Under the pieces are notes generated by a model, which was given only the letters and a program-made list of their open reading frames with translations, made no database searches and was not told the origin of the DNA. Of a stretch of DNA of 64,000 bases, positions 40,142-51,900 are shown one piece after another. Made by a program: the position numbers and the translations under genes. The stretch covers positions 62,633-126,632 of the forward strand of contig VWZS01007655.1 of assembly GCA_013397075.1 (NCBI GenBank). The letters are read 5' to 3'. This stretch comes from Rhabdornis inornatus. Lineage: Eukaryota; Chordata; Aves; Passeriformes; Rhabdornithidae. Within the stretch, counting starts at the first letter, position 1, and every line of letters begins with the position of its first letter.

Positions 40142-40556
40142 TAGCTGGGGAGATGTACTCCTTCAGCATCTGGCTCATCTCATGTATCTCCTTCACCAAA
40201 ACCCCCACCCAATCTGGGTGGCTCATTTCTGAGGTGGGCTGTGGGGCAGGGTCAGGCTCTGGGGCAGCATCTCTGGTCTCTGGGGTAGGCATCAAGGTGG
40301 TTATCCAAGCCAATCTCCTCTTCTGTCTGAATGCTAAACAGAACAGACTTATCAGCAACACCAGCCACTGTATGGTATCACTGGCATTTTGAGATGATTT
40401 GAACCCTGCAAAAACTGGTGGGGTAGACCCAAAAAGCTGGCTGAAGGGTTGGGAGAAAATTTCCCCTGGTATCATTTCCCCACAGTAGGTACCATTATTA
40501 AAGTAACCCCAAAAACACACAAGTAGTGTATGATAGCCCTGAATCCATGTGCCCAC
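40113..40556 (-). pseudogene. Provirus leader/gag-region open frame with membrane-like segment
   Basis: This is a 147-codon uninterrupted frame starting about 260 bp after the primer binding site. Residues about 62-76 form a hydrophobic segment (IQWLVLLISLFCLAF) followed at once by the basic cluster RQKRR, like a membrane anchor with a cytoplasmic basic flank. A second, weaker hydrophobic stretch lies near residues 8-19. The C-terminal half is Pro/Glu/Asp-rich, then predicted helical (VLVKEIHEMSQMLKEY). Position suggests the start of gag; I do not recognise a specific family. The frame is broken near its end and resumes in another frame at 39875-40141. I infer a dead gag-region gene. Confidence 0.6.
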
Positions 40557-40818
40557 CTTCCACAGGAAGTTAAAGATCCATTAATTCCTCCCCTTATTAA
40601 CTCATAAAGCAAACTGGATAACAGCCACAGTAGCCTTAGTTAGAGGACCCATGTTTAGATGAGGGCCTGAAAATGGGAGAAATATAGCTGTGACCACGTG
40701 GAGCCTGAGCCAGGGTAAGCTAGACCACATGGTGCCACCTAATGAGGTTCCTATATCCAGCACACAAAAAATTAGATTACTCAAGCACTGTTATTGCTTT
40801 TTCTCTCGATGCCCTCGT

Positions 40819-40836
40819 GCACCACACTGGGCGCCA
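40819..40836 (-). other. Primer binding site, tRNA-Lys-like
   Basis: The minus strand reads TGGCGCCCAGTGTGGTGC, five bases downstream of the LTR's CA end. It is close to the Lys-type site TGGCGCCCAACGTGGGGC, differing at three positions. It fixes the provirus orientation as minus. Confidence 0.8.
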
Positions 40837-40841
40837 AAATC

Positions 40842-41580
40842 TGTCTTGGTTTCAAAGACAGGTGTCTGCTAAGGAAAGCAGGAGCCTCTCTTGAAATGGA
40901 AAATGTAACCTCCCTCCCTCCAAATTATTATAATTTTGAAATTAAGGAGCTCTCAAGCAAAGATATGGGAATAGGAATAACAGTTCATTACTAGGAAAAT
41001 GATAATAAAAATATAGTAATTTAAGAAAAACCAACCAACCAAAAAAAAACCACCAAAACACAGACAGAGTCAGAATACAACCTGACACTCCGTCAGTCAG
41101 TCAGGGTGTTGGTAGCAGTCCCATTAAATGGTGGCTGCAGTCCTGCTGCAGTGACAGATGTGGTTCTGTTGGAGCAGTGCTCCTGTAGAAGGTGCAGTTT
41201 TCCTCCAAAGGTTCAGTAATGATATCGAAGGGTCTGGTTTTCCTCTGGAATCCAGTGGAAAAAGGCTGCTGTGATATTCCAAACCTCAGTTTTTATCTAG
41301 GTGGTAAATGCTTGGCTCCTCCCCCTGGCTGGAGCATCTCCCAGTGGGATGATGTAATTTTATCAGTCATGCAGTGGGACTCAATGGCCCATTAACAGAA
41401 GATATCTCCTGGAGGAAGGATGGGTTGTGGAAAAGACAAAGAACACTGCCCCACCTGGTCTCAAAAGATGGCCCATTAACAGAAGATATACCCCTAGGAG
41501 ATAAGCAACAGTGCCCTACCTGGTTTTAACAAATGGTGATAGAATACATTTTGTTACATCCTGCATTGCAAACCAAGACA
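40842..41580 (-). repeat. Complete 5' LTR of the provirus (739 bp)
   Basis: On plus it starts TGTCTTGGTTT and ends AAACCAAGACA, so the LTR carries the required TG...CA ends within an 11-bp terminal inverted repeat. It is the upstream LTR because the primer binding site lies five bases beyond its low-coordinate end. A 21-bp segment (TGGCCCATTAACAGAAGATAT) occurs twice, 84 bp apart (41385 and 41469), in the U3 part. A minus-strand TAGATAAAA-like box near 41290-41300 could be the TATA element. A CA-rich run lies at 41018-41057. Confidence 0.9.
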
Positions 41581-41585
41581 GCAAC
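41581..41585. repeat. Target site duplication, right copy (GCAAC)
   Basis: GCAAC follows AAACCAAGACA at the high-coordinate LTR end and duplicates 39155-39159. A length of 5 bp fits class III elements better than the usual 6 bp of class II. Confidence 0.85.
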
Positions 41586-42581
41586 TGAAATAAGAGATGA
41601 AAAAACTGCCAAATCCAAACCAAACCAAAATCCTTCAATTCTTTCAGAGCAAACATCTATTCTTCCAGAATATTTTAACTTTGTTGTATGCAAGACCAAA
41701 AACAGATACTTGGCTTTAAACACTGTTTAGTGCTAAATAAATCTGAGAGGACTATTCCCAGGATGACATTCTTTTTTGAGTTGCTGATTTATTGGCACTG
41801 AAATTTGCCTATCAGTCTCTCTATCACATTTCTCATAACTTCACTTTCTAAAAGGGTAGAAGCATTTTACAAAATGAGAAAGAGGTAGAAATAGTGATTT
41901 TTTTTTTACTACAATTTAACTTGGTGACTCAAAGATAACTGACACAAAACACCTAAGAACACAACTTCTGCTACCAAATATGCTGCCAGTAATGTCACCC
42001 AGGGGAAATGAAGACAACATATTTTTTGAACATTACAATCCCCTAATCATCATTAAGTACTGATGACTCCTTTGGTGTTCAAACACATCCCTCAGACAAC
42101 AGAACCTGCTGATGATTTACTGAGCAAATTCCCTGCTTTTGTTAAAGCATCTATTTGAACAGCTCCCACAAGGGAATAAATGTCCAGCTTTACAGCTCAG
42201 CAGAACATAAAATTGTTTTTTAGAAACCAGTGTAGCTTGTACCTGTGGCCTGCAATATGAGATTAAAAAAGTATTTAGCACAGCAATGAAATTTCACATT
42301 CTGTGAAAATATTCCACAAATTGTGTTTATTCCATTCTTGCATGTATTTTAATCCAAATATTTGCACTGCCAATGCAGAAGAACCAGCAAAGTGGCACTA
42401 TTCCTACTGAATAGCTTTACATAGCTACTCACGTGGAGTCCGTGCTGTAGGAGCTTCCCATGTTCAGACTTTGTTTCACTCACAGGTAACAAACATTGTG
42501 TGAGCAGCTGTAATTTAGCCAAGATTTCTTTGTGCAGGGTGGGTGTAAAACACAACTCGAGTTAAGATTATATTCTAGTCT

Positions 42582-42781
42582 TACAGATGATTTGAGGTTG
42601 GAAGGCACCCGTGGAGATCACTGAGCCAATCCCCACCAGGCTGCGCAGGGCTGTGTCCTGTCAAATCCAAGCATGGAGTGTCAGCAACCTCTGGGCAAAC
42701 TGCTACAGGGTTCCATCTCCCTCACAGTGCAAAATAAAGGGGTTATTATTTTTCCTGCATTTCAGTTTGTGCCCATTATGA
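42582..42781 (-). mobile_element. CR1 LINE fragment
   Basis: The plus strand reads GATTTGAGGTTGGAAGGCAC, GGAGATCACTGAGCCAATCC, CAACCTCTGGGCAAACTG, CCCTCACAGTGCAAAATAAAG and TTTCAGTTTGTGCCCATTA. This is the reverse complement of a CR1 3' region in the expected order. It is about 200 bp, diverged and truncated at both ends, and lacks the terminal octamers. It lies about 1 kb to the right of the provirus, in the last SNX29 intron. Confidence 0.85.
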
Positions 42782-45700
42782 GGACAATGGAAAGAAAATC
42801 TCTTTTTAAAAAATGAGGACAATTGATACAGAAACCACAGAAATAGAAAACTGGACCATCACAGCACTTTAGAACTCCTTTTCTCAACTTTTTTACAGTT
42901 TTTCGCTTCTTACATACTTGAAATCATACAGTCTATATGAATATTTGCATTGAAAGACTCAACTATATGGTCCAAAGAATTGTGATTCTTGTTGCCAAAG
43001 CTCTCTCCTGGTTTTATTTATATTTACAAAGAGCCAAGTGTGTGTGATAATTTTCCACATTGATAAAAACGTGATTAAAACACAAATGTACTTGTCATAA
43101 CCAGCTTTGTTTATCTATAATGAACCAATCATAAGTGCAAATAAATGTTCATTTTAGTAAGTATTAGCAGAAATGCCTTCACTAGCTAGCAGATGTAGCA
43201 ATCTAATTCAGCAGTGCCAATTCTTGATTTAGGTTCTGCTCCACATGGACTGGAAAATGTATCTTGTGATGTCAATTTTATTACTGCAAAATTTTTTAAT
43301 TCAGCTTGTAAACAGACAAATTAGCAGAACCAGAATCTATTTTTCACATTAAGACAAAAGAGTGGATTGTAAAGGAAACTCTTTGACCAATCCTGTGACT
43401 GAGCTAATGCAGTATCAAAACTGAAAAAGACACAAACTGAGATTACAAGTGGTAGAGACTGACTAAAAAAAAAATACATCAATGACAGTTCACAGCACAA
43501 GGATTCATAATCAGATACACTTCCAGCAGTCACCACGAGCATTTAATACCATAATGGAAAGAAATGTAGCAAATTCATTCACATTATTGTACTGCAAACT
43601 GTTATCTGAGTTTCAAAATAAAAGCAATTCCTTCCTCTGTAAGAGTGCCAGGCTATTCCATCAGATCAACTTAAATGTTTTTCCTTGTCAGATCTGTGTC
43701 TGATTCATCCTGGTATTAAATTAACAGTGGATTCAGTCTTAGAGATATTAATCTTAGTTCAGTTCATCATAATCATATTCTAGGACCGCAATCAGATTTT
43801 AAAAGTGATTAATTAAAACTGACCCTGTAATTTCTACCTCTAAGATGCCTAATCAGACATAGTCTTTATGGGATTTTTCATTTGCACACTGAAGCCTGGC
43901 CACGTAATTTTGCAGTGAGAAGAAACTCTTTAAGACCAGAAAATTTTTTAGAATTCTACATTTCGTTGCTTCTTAACAGACAGATCTAATGCTCTGGAGA
44001 TTGTTTATGCATATCAAAACTGTAATTTTTTCCCCAGACTGAGGTATCACTACAGCACAGTCCTAGGACTAATACCTCAATGTTTTGTAATTACTCCTTC
44101 ATTGATAAAGATGCAATCAACTGTACATACATTTGTGCTACGGACAAAAAATTAAATATATCCAAATTTTTGTATGTATTTACAGTGTTTTATAGTAAAA
44201 TATTATTAAATCTTAACAGAATAGAAGAATTGCAGGTACAGTACAAAGGTTACAAATGATTAATGTAATAAACAATTCACAGACTCCAAGATATTTAAGG
44301 TCTTCTGTTGATGAAGCTCAAAATCCATTACAGAAGGATAATACTGGAGAAGTTGGCAACCTGAAGTGGAACTGAAATGCATTTTCTTTCAGATGCCTTT
44401 TAAACTCCCAGCACTGCCAGGTCATGACTCTCAGATAATAAAGGCCATAAAGAGTTCAAATGATAGCCTAGAAATGATGGTACTTTCAGACACTGATAGA
44501 AGGAGCACATTCTAGAAAAGTTCTTTTTATTAATTTAATGCTGCTGTAGCTGCAGAAGAGTCTGATATCTCAGTAGTAAAATGCATTAAAAACCTATTTT
44601 GTCTGCTGCTGTAGATGAGGAATGTAGTTATTTTGCTCAACAGCTGAATTTTTCCAGAATCCCACTAGTATTCCCAGAGATAACTATCTACTCCAGCCAA
44701 GAGAGAATGCTGATACATTTGTTATATAACAAAAAGCTATCAGGAAATAATTCACAGATACATGTAGGAACAGAATCTCTGCCCTAACTACAGAAGATTC
44801 CAGTCCATTGTCTCATGCAATGTGTTAAGAATTATGAAATTGTCAAATCAAAAAAAAAAAACTCTAAAAATAAACATTTTTTTTCCCACCTGGGGCACAC
44901 CCACACCAGGGTTAGCACCAGCACAGTGCATCACAGAGGTGTTTAGTAATGGGTGATGAATGGTGTTGGCCAATTTCCTTCTCTCTCCTTAGAGAAAACT
45001 GCATTGTTTTGTGCCACAACGCTTCACTAACTAAACTGTACCCCTAGAATATTGAAACTTAAACGTGCTGCCTTCTCAATAAAACTTTGCTCTTTCTGTG
45101 AAATTAATGGAGTCTCTCCCTACATTACATTTATTAGAAGAAATAGAGTTGGAGGGTTTTGTAACACGAAATGGTTTCACTCAGATTTGTGCAGCAGTAG
45201 TAGAACCCATTACATGGATTGTGATTTTAATCTCGTCCTGTGCAGGCCCCCATATCTGGCACTTCTTTTAATAAACAGAAACATGAGATCTAAATTCTAC
45301 TTACACACTTAGAAGAGAGTTTAGACTAAGTATCAGAAAGCAATTATTTAAGGCTGAGGAATAAGAGGACAATTTTTCTCTCTTTCTGTTTTATACATAA
45401 GTGGCCAAGAGATTATAAATATACTGTTCTTGAAATACCATTTCTCAGAACCAAAAGATGGTGTAATAAATTACTTTTGTAACAATAGTGTATTAAGAAT
45501 TTTAAAAAAACACAGGAAAAGGAGTATAATTGCATTTACAATTACATTTTACAATTGCAAATGCATTTTATATTTCCCCCCTCTTCTTTAAAAAACAAAA
45601 CTAAGTACAATGTAAAGGGTAACTTCTTTAAAATGACTGAACAGAAAGCTACACATGGGCCCCTGAACTTTAAACCATTTCCATCTTTACAGCCCTCAGT

Positions 45701-46875
45701 CAAATTCTAGACAATAAGTTCTTAGGAAGCAGAGGGCAAGTCTCCTAAGAAGTTTCCCCACAAACATCACTTCACCATTTATAACACCATCAGCAAGATG
45801 TCTCATTAAATTGATATCAAATCCACAGAAAAATTAGAAACTCATGAATGCCACAAAATGCATCTTGGCATTCTTCCACTCATCTATTACATTTTCTAAT
45901 AAATAGAGCTTTCTTGAAATGCAATTTCAACTTGAAAATCTGACACACTCTGCAAAAGACCAGGCAATAATACAACTAAATATGTGTGCTATGAGGAAAC
46001 ATATTCATCTGAAATTGGTCTTGAAGCTGCAAAAGAATCCATCCATGGATTCACAGCCATGGATGCACAGTCCCTGTGCAGAGGCTCATGGACAGCAAAT
46101 TTCACATGAAGATTTACTGTAAGTAAGTGTTCAGTCTATACATAATTTGTACAGCTGTAGTACTGAAAAAACAGTACACTGGAAAACCACTAGTGAAAGA
46201 AAAACGACTTTCAAAAACAAATTTTCATTATTTCCTAAATAGTTTTAAATATTTACAAATGCATAAAGAAATAAGTTTAAAGGGGACAGGGACAGCTTTA
46301 CTACATTACACCCCTTATATGATGGTATATCAAAGGGTTTGGGATGCTTAACAGACAACTGTTATTTCTGGACATATTCAACTTTAACATTAATGAAATC
46401 AAAACATCCATCAGCAGACTGCAAAATTCAGCTAAAAAGAGTTCAACAGCTTGACTTCTGTATTTGGTTAGTAAGGACCCTAACAGTGCTCTACCTTCAT
46501 CTCTCAAAACAAAGATTAAAAAATAATATAAACCCCATGCAAGCAAAAACAAAACAAAAGAAGACCAAATAAAAGAAATTGAAAATACCTAACGTTTGAA
46601 GAGCATGTATTGATGCAGATTTTAAAGTCAATTAAATATTTCTGAAAGCTTTACACTGTGATTTTCGTTCAAAATCACCATTTAAATAACCAAAAAATAC
46701 TCTACATGGCATATATTCCTTTAAATATAACAAAAGCAGCTGCAATCTGAACAGGAGCCTTCTATTAAAAAAAAAAGGACCGTTTTAAAGATTTTGGAGA
46801 GGCTGGCATTATATTTTAAATTAATCTGTGATGAAAAACCCTTAATATTTTCTTGAGTACTTGACAGATACTTAC

Positions 46876-47015
46876 AGAAAAAAGGGCATCAGCTGAATAA
46901 GTGTCTCTTTTTTCGGACTGGCTGTGAATTCTGGCACTGTTTGAATAATTTTGTTCATTACATTCCTTAGGTAATTTTGTAGCTGCTTGCGTCGCTCTTC
47001 TACAAACTTTGCATC
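46876..47015 (-). CDS. SNX29: SNX29 internal exon, second part of PX domain
   Basis: This exon is 140 nt: 46 codons plus two bases (CT) that are completed in the next exon. The peptide starts DAKFVEERRKQLQNYL and ends ETLIQLMPFF. This is the helical second half of the PX fold; the FVEERRKQLQNYL stretch is typical of the PX helix that follows the proline-rich loop and carries a second basic patch. The minus-strand acceptor is a long pyrimidine run ending CTTTTAG before 47015, and the donor is CT/GTAAGTATC at 46875, a near-perfect consensus. Without splicing, the frame would stop at TAA within the donor, which supports the boundary. The exon is shorter than 60 codons and is easily missed in open-frame searches. 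Confidence 0.95.
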
Positions 47016-48884
47016 CTAAAAGTAGAGAGGAAAAAATATAAATGGCACAAAGAACATGTTTCTTAACTTCATAATGTAACTAAACAATCCTAGTAAGCAT
47101 AAAAATCGATCTTTTGATGGTGTCTGTTATTATAGCTATATAAATATGTTGGCAATATGCAAAAACCCCTTGACTCTGTCCTTAGAGATAAAGGAAAATC
47201 ATGCATCCAAATAAAACCTGTTTCACAAAAACATCCACTGACAGGATGTCAGATCCTCTCCCTGGCAGAATCTGTCTTCTCTGGACCATAAACCACTGTA
47301 ATTTTAGGCAGAACAGAACAGCAGCACAGAGGCTGTGGCATAACAATTTATGCATTTTTTGTTGCATAAAAAGATCCAGAACTACCAGTCTTTGCTGCCT
47401 TACTCCCACAATGTCTCCCCAGTGACACTTTAGTGTCACTTCCCACTGACTCCCCATAATTTTCAGATGTTGGATACACAAACACCAGAATAGGTGTTTG
47501 TCCAGCATTTTTTATGCTATTAAATTATTATTTTGTGATGATTTCTTCACATAGTAGATTTTTAAAAACATTATATCACAACTCTCATTAAAATGTTTTA
47601 CTGAAGTTTCTGTAGCATTTTAGATCCAGGATTTTATACTATGTTGACCGAAATAAATAGAATAGTTCTATAAACTCCACATTCTGCTGATGGACTTAGA
47701 AGTTAAAAATTTATCACAACCAGCAAGATGCCATGCATCCCGTAACTTACATGTTGTTTAAACCTTTTCCCTGTGAGGTATCACAATTACAGTGGACTAT
47801 CATCTAAAGGTGACCCATTTCCCAGGAACAGGGAGCTCTAACAGGTTTACAGTGACATCAAGTGCTGGATGCTTTGTGCTCCAGCCAGAGTGTTCTGTCT
47901 CAGGAGTGCTGGCACTGCTCACCTGGTTTAAATGTCACAGTATGTTCTTCAGGCACGAAGCCAAACCTATTATTAGACAACTAGAGCTCTCAAAAACAAC
48001 AATTATAGAAAAGATACGTCTATCCAACCTGTATTATTTATGTCTGTAAGAAAAGGCATTGAAATTAATTCTTGTTTCTTGGGATAAAAAAATCCAACCC
48101 ACCAACAAAACACCATAAATACATTTGACAACACTGAATAAATTCATTGTATGGAAAAGGTTCAGCCCATGCTGCTATGCATGGGATGCAAATCTGAAGG
48201 TTATTGCTTTCCTAGCTAGAACAGAACAACACTATCAAAGCAGAGATGCTCCTTGGAGTTCAGGAGGAATTTGCTGTAGCATTCCTAGAACCTTCACTGA
48301 CATTTTGTTCTGTTCTTCCGTCTCATTAGAAGTTACTAGGAACAGGAATATTTTTAGGAGTAACAAATCAAACATAATTGTGGGAACAAAATAGAGTAAG
48401 ATATAAGAAATTGCTGAAGACATCCACACTTACAGACTTCAAAACTTCAGTGGTGCTTACATTGTTTAATTAAATTCATGAAATTCCAAAATATATAGAT
48501 TTGATTTTTGTTTTCTACATATGAACTTACATAGATGTCCAGTCCTGTTTCAACATTCCAGTTCTACATTAATACATTTCATTCAATGTAGCAATGTAAT
48601 GCAAAAATTAATTAACGTATTCATTAATCAAATAAATTAATTCAATCAAGACCTAAATGAAAATATAAAAACCCCTCCATATTATATACTCTGCTATTTC
48701 ATTTTTATCAGTTACATGTTTTTTCAGCAACATACACACACACTCCACACACCAGTTGTGTTGCAAATGATTTGAAACTCATCCTTCATTAAACCATCAA
48801 AGCTGCAGTGTTGGAACTCCCCCCAAACCCCTCTGCAGGGTCACCTGCTCAGTTCCCACGCCTGACAGCAACTGCTGCTGGGAC

Positions 48885-48909
48885 AGAGCAGAGCAGAGCA
48901 GAGCAGAGC
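48885..48909. repeat. (AGAGC)5 pentanucleotide repeat
   Basis: Five perfect AGAGC units lie in a local GC-rich patch (48800-48960) of the PX intron. Confidence 0.95.
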
Positions 48910-51900
48910 TTGCTCCCTGCCCTGCTTCAGGAGGACAAATGCGTGGAACTGAAGCCTATACAAGCTGTTGGGAACACTAAAGCAAACATTTTATTTTATG
49001 ATGACACATAATATTACCATAAAATGGAATTATCATAATAAATAAACATGCTGTTCAGTGCTAATTAAACAATTGACACCTATGTTATAATTTTTTTTTC
49101 TTTTCACTAAGATTTTTGTTCCCACTGGATTCTTTGGTGAGGCTCAAGGAACAGCCTTGTGTTCCCCTCTTTCCCCTCTGAGGATGTGAAGTACCACATC
49201 ATCCTATTGGAGGGACACTTATTTGCTGCCAGCAGCTGTGTGAGGCAGAAGACAAGCCAGGGACGCAGGGAAATGTCTGGGAAGAAGAAAACGTTTGTGG
49301 AAGAGCTTTGGTTCTGGAAGCTTTAACCACATGAGCAGAGGTGATGTTTGGCACCTGAGCCTGTTTCAGTTGGAGTCTTCCTCCCCCCAGGTGCTGGCAG
49401 GCTGTGCCATGGGGGGAGGATAATCCTGCTCTGCTCCATGAGCCACTTCCAGTGCGGGCCCAGCCACAGCTCAGAGCCCTTCCCAAGAACTGCCTGACCC
49501 TCTCTGCACTTCCTTCATTCTCCTTTCAGCTTCTGTCAGTTATGTTTCCAAGCTTACAAGAAAATCCCATTTTTAAATACCACATTCAGCAACTTTTTCA
49601 GTTCTGAAGTTTTTTTGGTCACAAATCTTCGACAACAGTGTTTTCAGGGAAATTATTTTAATTAAGTTTTCTCTTAAGCAGAAGCTGCATTCCTTTAGAA
49701 TGACTTTTGTACTGCAAATATATTTAACTAAAAGCATCTTTCACAGGAAGGACTTCTCCTATAGGTGCAGGTGCCAAATGCTGAATGTAGGTACTTCCTA
49801 TCCCTTATGTTACTCTAAAGTCTCCTTGACTACAGAAAATAATGGCACAAAGGACTCTCCTAATTAAGACTGCCAGAAGATGCTTAGGGAATGCACTTTT
49901 TGCTGTTCACAGGTTATCAAATTAGTGCTTCTAATGTGGTTATTTTTCTGCATTTGTCCAAGAAAAAGACAGAACATCTCAGAAATAAAAACCCAGCCTG
50001 AAAACAGTTAAAAATGTTCTTTTACTCTGACATGAATTTGATCTGTAAAACAAACACCAAGCAATCTACCATGAAATTCTGTACCATGTACTAAGGCTCA
50101 TTGTCCTCACCAGAAGCAATGTAAACCAAGGTCAAAATGATTCAGCTCCAGGTCTGCATTTTATCATTAAACGTGCATTTTGCAACAGCAGGTTGGCTAC
50201 TCAAAGCAATGATTTTAGCACAGAGTTGTTACTGCCAAGCTGTTGCAGTAATAAAGAGTTTTTGTCACAATATAGTAAACAGAACAATTGGTAACAGAAA
50301 AACACAACTGGCTCAAAGCCTGGCCAATTTTTTCAGTCTTAAATCATAAAAAGGTACCTATAACCTTCTTTTCATTGGGTGTAATTATCCACAGCAGAAA
50401 TCTAGGTAGTACTTTACATTCCAACTCGTAAACAAACACCTACTTTTATTTGCAAGCAAAAAATAAAGGGAATTTTTTTGATTTGGGTTTGTATCAATGA
50501 CACCCACCCCCTACTTTTAGTAGACGTCTTTGGTGATTGTACGAGTCGATACAAGCCCACATTTGCATATGTACTCACGCAGAAAACGGCAAAGATCTTC
50601 CCCTAAGGTTCAATATACATATTTATGTACACTTGATGTGAATGTACTTTGAGGACAAAGTAATTTTGTTAAAATTAAAAATATATACACTTTGCAAAAA
50701 ACCTTTGCATTTTCACATTATTAAAGGTTAGATTTTGTAGTTTCATTTTAAGGAAATAAATAAATACACAGAAAGATAAAGTAACAGTACTTAAGTAAAG
50801 ACCCACTTTTAAGATTTCACAGAAGTTTTTTAGGCATATTTTCTAAAAAATAAAACTACTACTGTTTCTGCATTAACAACAGTGAAAGTATTTACGAGCC
50901 CACAGTTCAAGAGCATGCAGTTTTGATTAAGAGACGACAACATTTCAGTTAAAAAGCAAAACTCTTTCAGATTACAGAAGCATCAAAATACATCTGGGAA
51001 AATATTTTAATTTTAAATGCATGTCTCCCAAAATGTTATATGAGATTCTTTTTGACTGATAATTTGCCATGTTTCTTCTGCCCACAGCAAAATGCTAGAA
51101 GGAAATTACAAATCTCTAAAAATTCTAAGAGATAATGGAAAAGTTATAGGCTCTCAACATATATTAGAAGATGATGTTAAGGTGTAAAACTAAGAAGCAG
51201 AGTCTTGAGGTATCATATTTTATGGCATGCTGTTTTGCAGTTTTTCATTACAAGCCAAGTTCATTCCCACTTGCAGTTTAAATTGTTTCACACAACTGCT
51301 GGTCTTTTATACACACTGTTAGTATGGAACAGATGGTGAAACATTGGTATTCTTCATTATTAATGGGACAGCTCACTTCAGATGTTTCAAATATTTTCCA
51401 GGAGCTTTTGGAAATGCTATGATTGCCATGGTTACCTGCCATAATTTAGGGACAGAGAAAACACTTTTAGATTCTGGGCTTGGTGCTGTTGCAGTCAACA
51501 TCAAACTCACTGCTCCTGAGGTTCTAACCATTACTTAGCATTTAACCAACCTCCTGCTGGTAGCACTGGGTGAAAAAATAACCCAAACAACACCAAACAA
51601 CAAAACAGCTGAGGGCTCAATTCAACTCAATTGAGATAAAAGGAAATATGAAATAAAAGGAAATACTGCTTTAGGACTTTAATCAGCCTCTGATACCACA
51701 CAACGCATCCCATCCTAAATTAAGCTGACAATAGTGCTATTCAAAGTTGAACCTGCAAATGCAGAAATAAACTCATATTATTCTAATGTAGCCTAATATT
51801 TTTCACCATCTTGGCCAACTAGTCTTAGCAAAATTATCATATCAGTTTTTATCTATTTATGAGGCACCAAATGCTAACCTCAAAATGAAGCTGGGATGGG

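Larger units (their letters stand above)
39160..41580 (-). mobile_element. Deleted endogenous retrovirus, class III (ERVL)-like, sense to SNX29
   Basis: This is a minus-strand provirus of 2,421 bp. It has a complete upstream LTR (40842-41580), a primer binding site (40819-40836), gag-region sequence (about 39746-40556), a polymerase fragment (about 39300-39745) and a short remnant of the second LTR (39160-39290). A 5-bp duplication, GCAAC, flanks it. The polymerase motifs PQGWEHSPTICHG and YIND, the gag WDLTG box and the 5-bp target duplication suggest a class III, ERVL-like element. The Lys-like primer site is less typical, so the class is tentative. RNase H, integrase, any envelope and most of the downstream LTR are absent. 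Frameshifts and stops make it non-functional. Confidence 0.88.
18429..46875 (-). other. SNX29: SNX29 last intron (28.4 kb)
   Basis: This intron is bounded by the GTAAGT donor at 46875 and the CTCCCTAG acceptor at 18429. It contains the deleted provirus at 39160-41580, a CR1 fragment at 42582-42781, an A-rich tract at 28058-28192, a short hairpin flanked by CA repeats at 23165-23208, a 33-bp local duplication at 31917-31969, and a degenerate TCGAACA repeat at 35527-35557. The remaining open frames lack splice context, similarity and composition typical of exons. Stretches 18429-23100, 23700-28000, 28200-31900, 32000-35500, 35600-39150 and 42800-46875 hold nothing else I can name. Conserved noncoding elements may be present but cannot be seen from a single sequence. 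Confidence 0.85.
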
